The position numbers and the translations under genes are program-made. The notes beneath the pieces were generated by a model, which ran no database searches, had not been told where the DNA came from, and saw only the letters and a list, made by a program, of their open reading frames with translations. DNA of 20,108 bases. Origin: Ophiothrix spiculata. Its lineage: Eukaryota; Echinodermata; Ophiuroidea; Amphilepidida; Ophiotrichidae. The DNA is taken from assembly GCA_000969725.1 (NCBI GenBank), contig JXSR01S048524.1; one strand, written 5' to 3'. Shown here piece by piece: positions 7,700 through 15,935 of the stretch (the stretch's first letter is position 1; each line of letters opens with the position of its first letter).

Positions 7700-9699
7700 G
7701 TAAGTCACTTTGTTTATTTCTGAAGTTTTTCTTTTAAATACTTATGTAATTGTTTCTTCCTTTGAAAACTCCTTTTGAACTGCTTTTGGGTTTAATTGGT
7801 GATATTATTAATTTGTTTCGAAGCAAAATACTATTTCATTCACTTTGGTTGAGCTTTTCTGCAATGGTAGCAATGAGCAGCTGTTATACCAATAAAACAA
7901 AAAAAAATATGTATTTCAGAATAATTAATAGTGATGACCACAAAAGTGTATTTTAGGATATAAGAATTTGAAAAAAAGTATGCTAAGAATAATTTGCAAA
8001 TCTTAATACCCCATCATATTTTAGTGCATAAAAACATCATAAATTATTTTACTATATCAACCTTCCACAGTCATGGTGCACACAAAAACAACACGTGGTC
8101 ATGGTGCACGGTGCAGTGAACAATGATTTCAAAAAACGACAAAAATCGTATATTTTTTTTCCTATCCAAACTCTAAACTTCTCACTTTAGGTTACTCTTC
8201 TGGGACCAGTGGTATTCAGAACAACACAAGTAAAAGGGGGTTTCAGTGTAGTCATTTTTGACTATTTAAATTCAACAAATTCTCTTATTACAAATTTACA
8301 ATTCGCAAAATATACAGGCTGTTCAAAAAAATCTCTATAACTTTCCAGAGAAACATGCGATTTGAAAAATTGAAAATTCTTCAGAAACCTAAAGACATGT
8401 TTAACTTGAAAATAAACAAGATTTAAACAAAACCTTAACCACTGGTGCATAAAAAATTCCAATAGCCGGGTATCAATCATTCGTGGACACTCTGTATATC
8501 AACTCTCCAAAGTCACGGTGCACACAAAAACAACACGTGGTGAACAAGGATTTCAAAAAAACAAAACTAAAACCAAAAAAAAACCTCGTTCAATTTTTTT
8601 TCTAACCAAACTCTGAACTTCTCATTTTAGGTTACTCTTCTGGGACCAGTGGTATTCAGAACAACACAAGTACCAGTATTTACCCTGCCTCCAAACCTGA
8701 TTGCTCTTAAGGAAGTTGTAAAGGAGGAGAAAGAAGAAGAGGCGCCAAAACCCGCGCTGTTTGTGGCAAATCCGCCCGATGAAGATGAGACAAAAGGTCG
8801 ACGAGTGCGGCCAGGACAGAGTCAACGGAGAAAAACAAAAGCGCGGAAAAAATTGGGGCGGAAAAGCAGAAAATCATTTTCAAGACGTCTTTTGACAACT
8901 ACAGAGGATCCTATAAGAACATCTGACACTGAATTTGACGATGACGGGCAATGGTATGAAGATGGTTCACGATACCAACAAAATGGCGACAATGAACACA
9001 TTGATATTGGGGTGATGGATTCACCTGTTGTTAAGTTAATGTCTCAAAAAATATTGTCCGACGGAGAAGAAATACTCGAAGAATTGGAAGATGACTCGAA
9101 CTTGGATGATAACAACGTGGATAGTGGCATTAGCAGTAGTAGAACGATTGAGGTGAGATTCGTAAACTTTTATTACATATACAAGTTTCCTTTTATTTTA
9201 TTTTTATTAGGAAGGCTCTATAATGAGTATGACATTAACTGGAGTAATGTAAAATTAGATTTAGCAACTAGACGAACTTTATGCCAACTTGTTGTAAAAT
9301 CATTTTAAATGCATGTGAAATTAGAATTTGGATTAAACTCACAACTGACCCGGTAGAAACAAGAGTGCCTCCTAATTTAGATATACGATTCCAGGTCAAG
9401 TTTAAAAATGGACGTATTTGAGTCCATTTTGACGTGAGATTGTGTTTTTGTTCTTTCAGGATATATGTGAATCTATGAGAAAAGCGACATCCCAATTTGA
9501 GAACTGGGCACGCGAAATTTGTCTCAGCATGCGAGGGACACCAATCGCCATGCAGATGATCACGCTGTTACTACTTGGAATTGGAAGTTTGATCGTTGCT
9601 TTTCTTGGACTTTTTACCTACAAAAAATACACTACCATGAGGAGGCGGGTTATTCATAAAAAATTGGATGAAAAATCGGACCATATGTGGGAAGTGTGA
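7565..9699 (+). CDS. Three-exon gene: putative 298-aa single-pass (type I) membrane protein, unrecognised family
   Basis: Join 7565-7699, 8631-9152, 9460-9699; all junctions are phase 0 with GT-AG signals. The start has A at -3 and G at +4. Residues 15-32 form a hydrophobic signal peptide with a VSA|H cleavage site. Residues 72-131 are charged and then strongly basic (39 residues from 100 include many K/R, with RXXR at 102-105 and 122-125, possible convertase sites). Residues 137-205 are acidic. Residues 248-273 form one membrane helix, followed by a basic KKYTTMRRR stretch and a tail ending W-E-V. There are no N-X-S/T sites. The only two cysteines (222 and 240) lie just outside the membrane. 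The topology is read from sequence; function is unknown. It could be a receptor-like protein, an adhesion-related protein or a shed precursor, and nothing decides between these. Neighbours are all repeats. Confidence 0.8.
8053..8232 (+). repeat. Duplicate of the intron 1/exon 2 junction (copy A)
   Basis: Matches 8495-8672 (copy B), offset about 440. The 42 bases from 8191 to 8232 are identical to the first 42 bases of exon 2. The intronic part before them differs at roughly one base in ten plus several indels. The acceptor (CTCACTTTAG) is intact. After 13 codons, a donor-like CAA|GTAAAA at 8230 would close a 39-base phase-0 mini-exon. Without that donor the frame stays open to TAA at 8338-8340. 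Confidence 0.85.
8191..8229 (+). CDS. Possible 39-nt in-frame mini-exon (13 residues)
   Basis: Hypothetical alternative exon encoding VTLLGPVVFRTTQ, a repeat of residues 46-58. The acceptor is good and the donor GTAAAA is moderate. Inclusion would preserve the frame. It may equally be a non-functional relic. Confidence 0.3.
8315..8494. mobile_element. Intronic MITE, 180 bp, flanked by TATA
   Basis: The ends CAGGCTGTTCA and TGGACACTCTG are imperfect inverted repeats, with the sequence TATA on both sides (8311-8314 and 8495-8498). The right flank is also the first four bases of duplication copy B. Short, non-coding and A/T-rich inside; a Tc1/mariner-like parent is plausible. A solo end of the same type sits near 7104-7116. 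Confidence 0.6.
8631..9152 (+). CDS. Exon 2 (residues 46-219; basic and acidic ectodomain)
   Basis: 174 codons between acceptor TTTTAG and donor GAG|GTGAGA. It encodes a short hydrophobic start, a proline-containing linker, a K/E-rich then K/R-rich segment, and an acidic segment. The low complexity suggests intrinsic disorder. Confidence 0.8.
9460..9699 (+). CDS. Exon 3 (residues 220-298; juxtamembrane, membrane helix, tail)
   Basis: The acceptor is TTGTTCTTTCAG. It begins DICESMRKAT and encodes both cysteines, the membrane helix (MITLLLLGIGSLIVAFLGLF) and a 25-residue cytosolic tail, ending at TGA 9697-9699. The intron before it is 307 nt. Confidence 0.8.
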   Translation, partial: DICESMRKATSQFENWAREICLSMRGTPIAMQMITLLLLGIGSLIVAFLGLFTYKKYTTMRRRVIHKKLDEKSDHMWEV

Positions 9700-9704
9700 C
9701 GACA

Positions 9705-9710
9705 AATAAA
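9705..9710 (+). terminator. Polyadenylation signal AATAAA
   Basis: Five bases after the stop codon and followed within 40 bases by GT/T-rich sequence (ggtgtattttgaaatttgtg), the expected downstream element. The 3' untranslated region would be only about 25-35 bases. Confidence 0.65.
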
Positions 9711-9800
9711 GGTGTATTTTGAAATTTGTGTGGATGGTGCAACTAAGTGTGTAACCATGATTGACCAACGATGTTAAGCTGATAGGGAACTGTGCTTAAT

Positions 9801-10097
9801 CAGGGATGTAACACATGACAGGCATGAGAATGAAATTCCATGAAAAAACAGGAAAATTGTGGAAAAAACAGGAAAACAGGCTAAAAAACACATACATTTG
9901 GCCACAAAAAAACGGGAATTCCTCATGCCTAACAATAGTAACATGAAGATTGAAATTTCCTGGAAAAAGAAAATGCCAAAAAATGTATTCAAGTAGAGCA
10001 ATTTGCTACTCCTTTGTACTTTTTCAATTTCCTTTAAATACAAATATTTTGGGTAAACTTCCTGATTTCAGGAAATTCCTGAAAAGTTACATCCCTG
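9801..10097. mobile_element. Non-autonomous hAT-like element, 297 bp
   Basis: Perfect 12-bp inverted ends CAGGGATGTAAC (9801-9812) and complement (10086-10097). Flanking octamers TGCTTAAT and TGTTTAAA match at six of eight positions, consistent with an aged 8-bp duplication. It contains the unit at 9819-9931. No transposase. Confidence 0.75.
9819..9931. mobile_element. CAGGCATGAG inverted-repeat unit nested in the hAT-like element (copy 1)
   Basis: Begins CAGGCATGAGAATGAAATTC and ends GGGAATTCCTCATGCCTA, an imperfect inverted repeat of about 18 bases. The same terminal sequence bounds the element at 16546-16689. No clear target duplication, so it may be an internal part of the outer element. 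Confidence 0.6.
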
Positions 10098-10139
10098 TGT
10101 TTAAATTTGCCAAATATTGAAATATTTACTTTCCCAAAG

Positions 10140-10302
10140 ACTGTCAAGTAATGTGACTCCAAAATTGCGCAAGAATGTTAATATCAGAATCACAAAATAT
10201 CAGGAAACCACAAAATGTGTGAATCTTCCAAAGGTTGAAAGACCAATCATGAATTCGTCATCTGACAGAACTGATGAATTATTAGACAAGATGCGAGGTT
10301 GA
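10140..10302 (+). CDS. Possible orphan terminal exon (about 54 residues)
   Basis: An open frame follows an acceptor-like TTTACTTTCCCAAAG and reads LSSNVTPKLRKNVNIRITKY and on to SSSDRTDELLDKMRG before TGA at 10300-10302. The composition is protein-like rather than low-complexity, and three AATAAA hexamers follow within 36 bases. The implied phase (last base of a codon) does not fit exons 1-3 of the nearby gene, so it would belong to another transcript or be chance. Unrecognised. Confidence 0.22.
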
Positions 10303-10319
10303 AACAAAAAAACAAAAAC

Positions 10320-10338
10320 AATAAATAAATAGAATAAA
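10320..10338 (+). terminator. Cluster of three AATAAA hexamers
   Basis: AATAAA at 10320-10325, 10324-10329 and 10333-10338, 18-31 bases after the stop of the possible exon. In A-rich DNA such clusters also arise by chance. Confidence 0.25.
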
Positions 10339-10549
10339 ATGAACAAAAAACAATTTCAAAACAAAATTATGTTTGGATTCTTTTAATAGAACATTTAGGT
10401 CTATCACTGCAGCTGTTCTGTTTCAAATGATATTATCATTGCGGATGAAAAAGAAAAAACTTACAAAAAGCAATGTGATTGATCAGCATGTCTGTCTAGA
10501 CATAGAATCCTGTAAACACAAACTGAAATCTTCCCCTGTAGATTCTGTC

Positions 10550-10576
10550 CTGGGACCATAAAACCTATGGTCCCAG
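10550..10576. repeat. Short perfect hairpin flanked by an 8-bp direct repeat
   Basis: CTGGGACCATA pairs with TATGGTCCCAG over a 5-base loop. TTCTGTCC lies on both sides (10543-10550 and 10577-10584), so it could be a tiny internally deleted transposon with its target duplication. Confidence 0.55.
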
Positions 10577-10665
10577 TTCTGTCCATGTAAATTGTCCCAA
10601 AAGATAAATTTCCATAGGAACTGTTTTGTGGAACAAGAAGCACCTTAAAAAATCAGAAAAAGTAT

Positions 10666-10796
10666 ACTTTAGGTCGCATCAAAAACTATACCCTAATTCT
10701 CCCTAAACCCTAACCCTAACCATACACCCTAACCCTAAATTAAAGCTAACCCTTACACTAACCCTAAACCCTAACATTCTTGATGGGACCTAAAGT
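10666..10796. mobile_element. 131-bp inverted-repeat element with telomere-like (CCCTAA) interior
   Basis: The left end ACTTTAGGTCGCATCAA (10666-10682) and the right end TTGATGGGACCTAAAGT (10780-10796) are inverted repeats with one mismatch in 17. Between them lies a degenerate array of CCCTAA / CCCTAAA hexamers and heptamers (about 10690-10775). TTAGGG is the usual animal telomere unit, so this is an interstitial telomere-like tract captured between transposon-like ends. Confidence 0.6.
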
Positions 10797-11280
10797 GCTT
10801 ACTGTGCCCTGGTGAGACCCAAGTTGGAATACTCATCATCAGTGTGGAATCCTCATATAAGCGGGCAAATAAACTATTGAATCTGTGCAACGCCAAGTCG
10901 CCCGTTTTGTCTTTAACAACTATGAGAGAACGGCTAGTGTGACTGCCATGCTACAGAACTTAGAGTGAGATTCCCTTGCCACTTGTAGACTGCATCATCA
11001 ATGCTGTATGTTTTTTAAGATAAGAAATGGACTGGTAAATATTGCTTTCCCGAACTAGTACTGTGTAATTTCTTCAACACGCCCAAGTAGAGCTTCAAAC
11101 ATTTGCAGCTATCAGCTTATTCAAACAAGGGTGGACTCTTTTAAGTACTCATTTTTTGTATGTACGATACCAGTGTGGAATAGCCTACCATCTTTGGTTG
11201 CCATGGCACCCTCAATCCAGCAATTCCAGACATTGGCACTTCCCGTAATCATGGAGCTGCTGCCGACTTCAACTCTTTAG
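10797..11280 (+). pseudogene. Second LINE remnant: C-terminal part of a reverse transcriptase ORF
   Basis: Starting at 10797 the frame reads AYCALVRPKLEYSSSVWNPH, the C-terminal thumb region typical of CR1/Jockey/L2-group LINE proteins. After a one-base shift near 10872 it continues IESVQRQVARFVFNNYERTA, FFKIRNGLVNIAF, RVDSFKYSFFVCTIPVWNSL and SIQQFQTL to TAG at 11278-11280. Two internal stops (TGA for the usual W near 10965, and TAG near 11058) plus the frameshift make it dead. The catalytic motifs are not present in this fragment. It is unrelated in sequence to the LINE at 2507-4822. Confidence 0.88.
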
Positions 11281-11833
11281 ACTGTTCCGTTTTTACTTGC
11301 ACATTTGGCACCATTCATTGTATATATTCTTTTTGAGCACATGAGAGACACGTCTGCACAGAAGCACAGCCAACCTCCTAGGACAAGCAGCATCAAGCTT
11401 AAAATGGAGATGGTAAACTGAAGACTGAAGTACACAGTACACTTGGTCCAACTTGAAAAATCTAGTAAATTTCAAAATGTGTAGGCCTGGAATAATGCAA
11501 AAATAAATAATGAAATATTTGACACAGCAACAAATCTGATGCTTGCCACAACAGGAAACCAAAGGTGGGGGTCTAACTGACTGTTCTACCCGCTCATGCG
11601 CTGATAAGTGCGAACACAATTTAAGAGTCTCGCTCATAACTAAAAGTTATTTCAAGTCGCTTGTGTTATGGGTGGTCCCGCTCATGAGTCACTAATCTTA
11701 CTACGCAAGTTGTGTTCATATGTGAATGCAATTGCTAATTGACTCACTCTAGAGCAGCTTACGACTCGCACACAAGCTAGACACAAGGAATTGTTAAGTC
11801 ATGACTAATTATGTCAGAACTAAGTGAACTTAG
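11281..11833. other. Unassigned stretch, perhaps LINE 3' UTR then unique DNA
   Basis: The first part may be the LINE's 3' untranslated region, whose end I cannot place. A minus-strand open frame at 11293-11637 is cysteine-rich and unlike any family I know, with no splice or polyadenylation context, so I do not call it. Confidence 0.4.
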
Positions 11834-12024
11834 TCTCAGGCTGTGATCACATAGAAGTATACGATATACGGTATTCGCTACACGCTCTGACACAGGAGAG
11901 GCACTCATATTTAAAATTGACAGTGATTATCCCTATCACTCAACACATGGGTGCCTCCTCAGGAGCGAATAGCAAAAAACGTATACCGTATACCAATGCG
12001 TATACTTCTATGTGATCGCAGACG
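11834..12024. mobile_element. MITE, 191 bp, TIR core GATCACATAGAAGTATACG
   Basis: The left arm TGTGATCACATAGAAGTATA and the right arm (opposite strand) TGCGATCACATAGAAGTATA are near-identical. Further pairs such as TATACGGTAT lie inside. ACTTAG is present at both edges (11828-11833 and 12025-12030), a likely 6-8 bp target duplication. Non-coding. Confidence 0.75.
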
Positions 12025-12250
12025 ACTTAGAATCAACTTCAAGTGGCCTGTTCACTCTGGCACCCCCCTGAAGTGGTAAGTAACAAAAGCCAACATCTTT
12101 ACAGAAAAATACCATGATGTGAACAAAATCATTACAAAAACGATTTAATTTATTAACAGAAGAGAATACACACATACGACACAATAAAATGCAATTTTTA
12201 CATATAAGTAATTTGATCGACTTCATTTGGACATTATGATCCGTATGCAC

Positions 12251-12484
12251 AAGAGGTTTAAAGTTAGACCGGGTCTAAGTCAAAATTTCTACTGCTATAA
12301 AAAGACCTTTTGTGGTATTTCTGAACTGCAACAACTTTCAAAATTAAAAGATTCAGCTACAAATCTTAATTACAAACAACACAAAATATATCAATATTGG
12401 TTGAGGGAAATATATTTATCTGTGATACAAAATTTCACTTAAACCAGGTCTAACTGTATACCTGGTCTAACTATTAAACCTCTT
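12251..12484. mobile_element. MITE, 234 bp, TIR AAGAGGTTTAAAGTTAGACC
   Basis: The left end AAGAGGTTTAAAGTTAGACC pairs with the right end GGTCTAACTATTAAACCTCT with one inserted base. The right arm carries the GGTCTAAC word twice (near 12448 and 12463). No secure target duplication was found. Confidence 0.7.
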
Positions 12485-13047
12485 TTGAACATACAAACCT
12501 ATATATCACAAAACCAGCTACAATAAATATCCAGTTGATCATGTGTTTTATAGAATAAGAAACACAAAAGTTCTTGTCTTTAAAAGCTATACCAGAAATA
12601 AACAGCACATACCCTAAAAGAGCAGGGTATTTTTGCTGAAATAGTTTTATATGCTAGGGATGTCCTTTTTTCAGTTATAAAAAATAGATATCTATGCCTT
12701 AATTCAGGCCTTTATGTCTGCAAAGGGGCCTTCGAAAAAATGAACAAGCATGTGTACCATTTTTTTGTTGAGCCTGTAATGCAAATTTATGACTTCTTGC
12801 ATTTCATGACGATATATTGTTAAAGATAATCATAATGGACTAGAAATAATAAAAGAACTTGTTTAATAATAATATAAAGTCTAATACCATCAATGTTTTT
12901 GTACATTTTGTTTTTGCATCAATATGCATAATAATAAGCATAAGGGCTGGACATGTCTAACTCTTTTTTTACTTTTTATGTGTTAAAATTGTGGAGCAGG
13001 TGAATTTTTTTGTGGGAGGGTATTTTTTTAAAGTTATAATCCAGGTA
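12485..13047. other. AT-rich stretch with no feature seen
   Basis: No exon, tRNA-like boxes or inverted repeats that I could support. Several T-rich runs. Confidence 0.5.
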
Positions 13048-13549
13048 AGGCTAATGAAATGAAATGATTGGTTTCCCTATCACATTTTTTCAGTGAGATA
13101 TGAGGTTATGATTTCATTTTTTTCTTTTGAAAATTTCAATATTTTCAAAACTTTCATTATTTGTGATCATTTTTGATATTATAGCCTCTTGGTAGATATT
13201 TGTAAAGAATGCACACTTGACAAAAAAAAAATGAACCTAACCTCACAAGTTTCTGAAAAATCATCTTTATAAAAAAATTAAAATAATATGAAATTGTTTT
13301 ACTAGCTGCTTAAGTGGTTTATAAAATCTTACAGATCTCAAAACATCTTAGTATTCCCATAATGATGCCATATGGGCTGTTTTTTTGCTTTTCAAACAAT
13401 GTATTTTTTCAGTAAATCTGATGAAATTGGTGAAGTTGCAATGAAAATGCAAATAATGAAATATTTTGCAAATAATGATTTTTTTTAGAGGCAAGGAAAT
13501 TGATATGACAGCGGGTGACGGGAAACTAATCATTTCATTTCATTAGTCT
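13048..13549. mobile_element. MITE, 502 bp, TIR ~30 bp (AGRCTAATGAAATGAAATGA)
   Basis: The left end AGGCTAATGAAATGAAATGA continues TTGGTTTCCC. The right end on the other strand is AGACTAATGAAATGAAATGA followed by TTAGTTTCCC. That is two differences over about 30 bases, so the insertion is fairly young. The interior is AT-rich and non-coding. Target duplication unclear. Confidence 0.8.
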
Positions 13550-14163
13550 AATCTGATTCAGATGAAGAAATTATGCAAGATGACTCCCACCATTGGTTGT
13601 CAGATGTTACCGAGCCCTGATGATACTAACCAGCAGTGTTGCCGCTAAGGTTGTTTGTCTTGCCATTGGCATAGGAGACCAGAAAATTGGCAGGTTTTGG
13701 TTATTTATAAATGGTGAGAAAGATGCCTTTCCTGCTTTATTTAGCAATTTTCAGCATCAGCTCTTCATTTTAGCGCAAGAACCTCTTCAATTTTGTAAAA
13801 AATGGTCCAACTAGCACAAGCTCGAAAACTTCAGAGGGAACACTGCCTAACAGAATGTTCACCAACATATGATGGCAAATAATCAGTTGTAAATACAATA
13901 TAGCATGAATCTACAGAAAAATCTATAGCAAAGCAGAATGAAGATATAAATAAAATAGCTAAATTTATAGTACATTTTCTTTAATTATTGACACCTCTTT
14001 TAAATGTTTTTGCCTGACCATTTTCATGAAATGGTGAATGTTTTTTTCTTCTTCATAACAGAGTGCATATATATGCAGGCCTCAATATATGAGTGTTATT
14101 GCACAACATATTTTGAAGTCCACAGTCCAAAGGATGATAATATCTTACAAAATACCCCCACTT
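13550..14163. other. Spacer with weak coding-like hints
   Basis: Acidic residues SDSDEEIMQDDSHHWLSDVT can be read at about 13552-13611, and another frame stays open at 13593-13814, but neither has splice signals or a known family. Treated as non-coding. Confidence 0.3.
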
Positions 14164-14391
14164 AGGGGTGAACCATTAGATATCCAGGGGGGAGCAGGAA
14201 GTTGGGTTCAAGGTTTGATTTTTTTTTCCAAGTCCCGTTCAGGAGCAATTTTTTTTTCTTGGAAATTACTGTTTTTCCCCCTATTCCATGTTCAGTGGTG
14301 AATTTTTCCCCTTCTACCTATGGAGGGAGAATTTTTTTTCTAAAAACTTCCTGCTCTCCCCCCCCCCCCGGATATCTTATGGTGCACCCCT
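14164..14391. mobile_element. MITE, 228 bp, TIR ~40 bp with G/C runs
   Basis: The left arm AGGGGTGAACCATTAGATAT continues CCAGGGGGGAGCAGGAAGTT. The right arm on the other strand reads AGGGGTGCACCATAAGATAT and ends with the same GAGCAGGAAGTT after a run of 12 G (C on plus, 14358-14369). The interior is repeats of TTTTTTTTC(C). This is a type I recognise as widespread in marine invertebrates. Reading frames across it are homopolymer by-products. Confidence 0.8.
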
Positions 14392-14589
14392 TATTTGTGA
14401 ACTTCATGTGAGGAGTTGAGGATTCAGAACTTCTGAATCAATACCTCAATTAGCCAGATACAGGACTTGGCACAGATTCCTTTAATAAAAGGCCCAAACC
14501 AAGGGTGGGGTGTGTGTGAAGCAATTTTATTGGCAATTTAGACGCAATAATTTCATCAATCAAACCATTCTCTCAGACTTTGATACCAA

Positions 14590-14780
14590 GGGGGGGGGGG
14601 CACTCCCATATGTCAGTGGATAGCGACTGCAGACCAATACACCCCCTTTTTTATCGCTACGCTGACACCCAATCACCTATTTTTCCACACCCTTTACACC
14701 CAATGACAAATTTTTCCACACCCTCAATGACCCATTTTTTCCAAGTCTTACACTTAATGACTCCCCATTTTTTGTCCTAG
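14590..14780. repeat. G-run repeat with CACCCAATGAC tandem units
   Basis: Eleven G (14590-14600) lead into CACTCCCATATGTCAGTGG, then degenerate units cacccaatcacctattttt / cacccaatgacaaattttt / caatgacccatttttt / cttaatgactccccattttt. The same units occur at 5640-5790, and the G-run-plus-CACTC start recurs at 19603-19620. Confidence 0.65.
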
Positions 14781-14983
14781 GCCTAATATGTCTAATTATT
14801 GCCTTCTTCACAAACCGAAGAGGCCTAAATACTAACGGAAAACCCACTTACAATATGGAGTAACACCATATTTTTTACCAAGTACAAATGTAAAATCAAA
14901 TAATAGAAGAGGTTACTGATTTGACCAATAGGCACATCATTATCAAAAGAAAAAGTAGCCCAGAAATGTTTTGGCGACATGAT

Positions 14984-15235
14984 TTAAGGTGCAATTCATA
15001 ATTTTAATGTTTCAAAAAAATCATCTCTTTTCTAGCTAAATCAAAAGAAGATTACAACATAAACATATTCTGAAAATGTCACTGGATTCTGCCCATTTGT
15101 TTTCTAGTTACAAGCTTTTCAGCATTTTAATAATCCCCATAGGCTACTGTGTTGTAATTACTGTTGGGGCCCCGACAATAATTAGAAAAAGACACATATC
15201 AGCACTTTCCTCAAAATGCAACCACATTTGCAATA
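14984..15235. repeat. Dispersed repeat, copy 1 of 2
   Basis: Resembles 15936-16185 in the same orientation: aaggtRcaattcat at the start, then ctgaaaat, gagcttttcagc (here caagcttttcagc), aataggctac-like words, and gacaataattagaaa near the end. Diverged, with indels; class unknown. An open frame at 15076-15279 lies in it and is not supported as a gene. Confidence 0.6.
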
Positions 15236-15318
15236 ATAGTTTGGGGGTTGTAACATACCAGTCAAGAATTCTTTCTTAAATCTTGTATTAGATTCATCAG
15301 GATCGTTCATAAAAGTCA

Positions 15319-15460
15319 TTTAGTTTGTTAAAGTTCTCAGAATACGAATCCAATATAAATGGTACTCACTCAGAAACTTTTCAACTCCTTTCAGGAGCCT
15401 TTTTTCTGAGTGAGTACCATTTATATTGGATTTATATTCTGAGAACTTTAACAAACTAAA
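15319..15460. repeat. Near-perfect foldback hairpin (58-bp stem, 26-nt loop)
   Basis: Arm 15319-15376 is the reverse complement of 15403-15460 with two mismatches in 58. Both fall at one dinucleotide (CG in the left arm, TA opposite), as expected from CpG decay. The 26-base spacer itself can form CTCCT/AGGAG. No target duplication was identified. It may be a recent MITE/foldback or a hairpin RNA precursor. Confidence 0.85.
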
Positions 15461-15500
15461 GGATTCTTTCTGGCTAAAAACTCCATTTTGATAGAGGTGA

Positions 15501-15550
15501 CCTTGAGGATGAAAAGTGGATTGCCCCTTGAGGATGAAAAGTGGATTGCC
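15501..15550 (+). repeat. Exact 25-bp tandem duplication
   Basis: The unit starting CCTTGAGGATGAAAAGTGGA occurs twice with no mismatch (15501-15525 and 15526-15550). It is recent by its identity. Confidence 0.95.
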
Positions 15551-15935
15551 CCTTTAAGGTATCCTGCTATGACCTTATCAACAATATAATTCATGGTAAA
15601 ACCATACAAATTTTATACACATAATACAAATATTCACACAAAAATACTGTTTACAAATAAGATAAAACAACTCCTCTTAAATCACGCCAATGTATATAAT
15701 TTTAATTTCCTGCGACACCATTTCCTAAAAAACCTACCACAAAAACATTTTATCAATAATTTAGGCAATTAAATGGCAACCTATAGGTGACCTCTGTTTT
15801 TGAATAAATTTTACACATTACTAAATGCTTAAGTTACATCAAATTCATCAGACTGGCAGGCTAAGTGCATGGTTCAAGGCTTGTAGCAGAGTCTGTAGTT
15901 TACAAATGCTATAAAATCTGACCTATTTTTGAAAG
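15551..15935. other. AT-rich spacer
   Basis: Between the tandem duplication and the second dispersed repeat. No exon or structured repeat seen. Confidence 0.45.

Larger units (their letters stand above)
7700..8630 (+). other. Intron 1 (931 nt) with duplicated exon head and a MITE
   Basis: Donor GTAAGT and acceptor CTCATTTTAG, with a TCTAACC branch-point-like word about 30 bases before the acceptor. It contains the duplicated exon-2 head (8053-8232) and the MITE at 8315-8494. Confidence 0.75.

Noticed and set aside
7750-7956. 68-residue frame in intron 1 as an alternative exon
   Set aside because: It begins at a non-ATG codon, has no acceptor in front, and composition is that of AT-rich intron.
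9442-9459. Exon 3 starting upstream of 9460
   Set aside because: The frame is open there, but the sequence is a pyrimidine tract ending in CAG, that is, the splice acceptor.
10373-10561. 62-residue open frame
   Set aside because: No start, splice or homology support; it ends in the small hairpin at 10550-10576.
11293-11637. 114-residue minus-strand open frame
   Set aside because: Cysteine-rich and unlike known families; lies after a dead LINE, with no splice, start or polyadenylation context.
13552-13814. Acidic peptide SDSDEEIMQDDSHHWLSDVT and the overlapping 73-residue frame
   Set aside because: The two are in different frames, lack clear splice signals and match nothing I know; left as non-coding.
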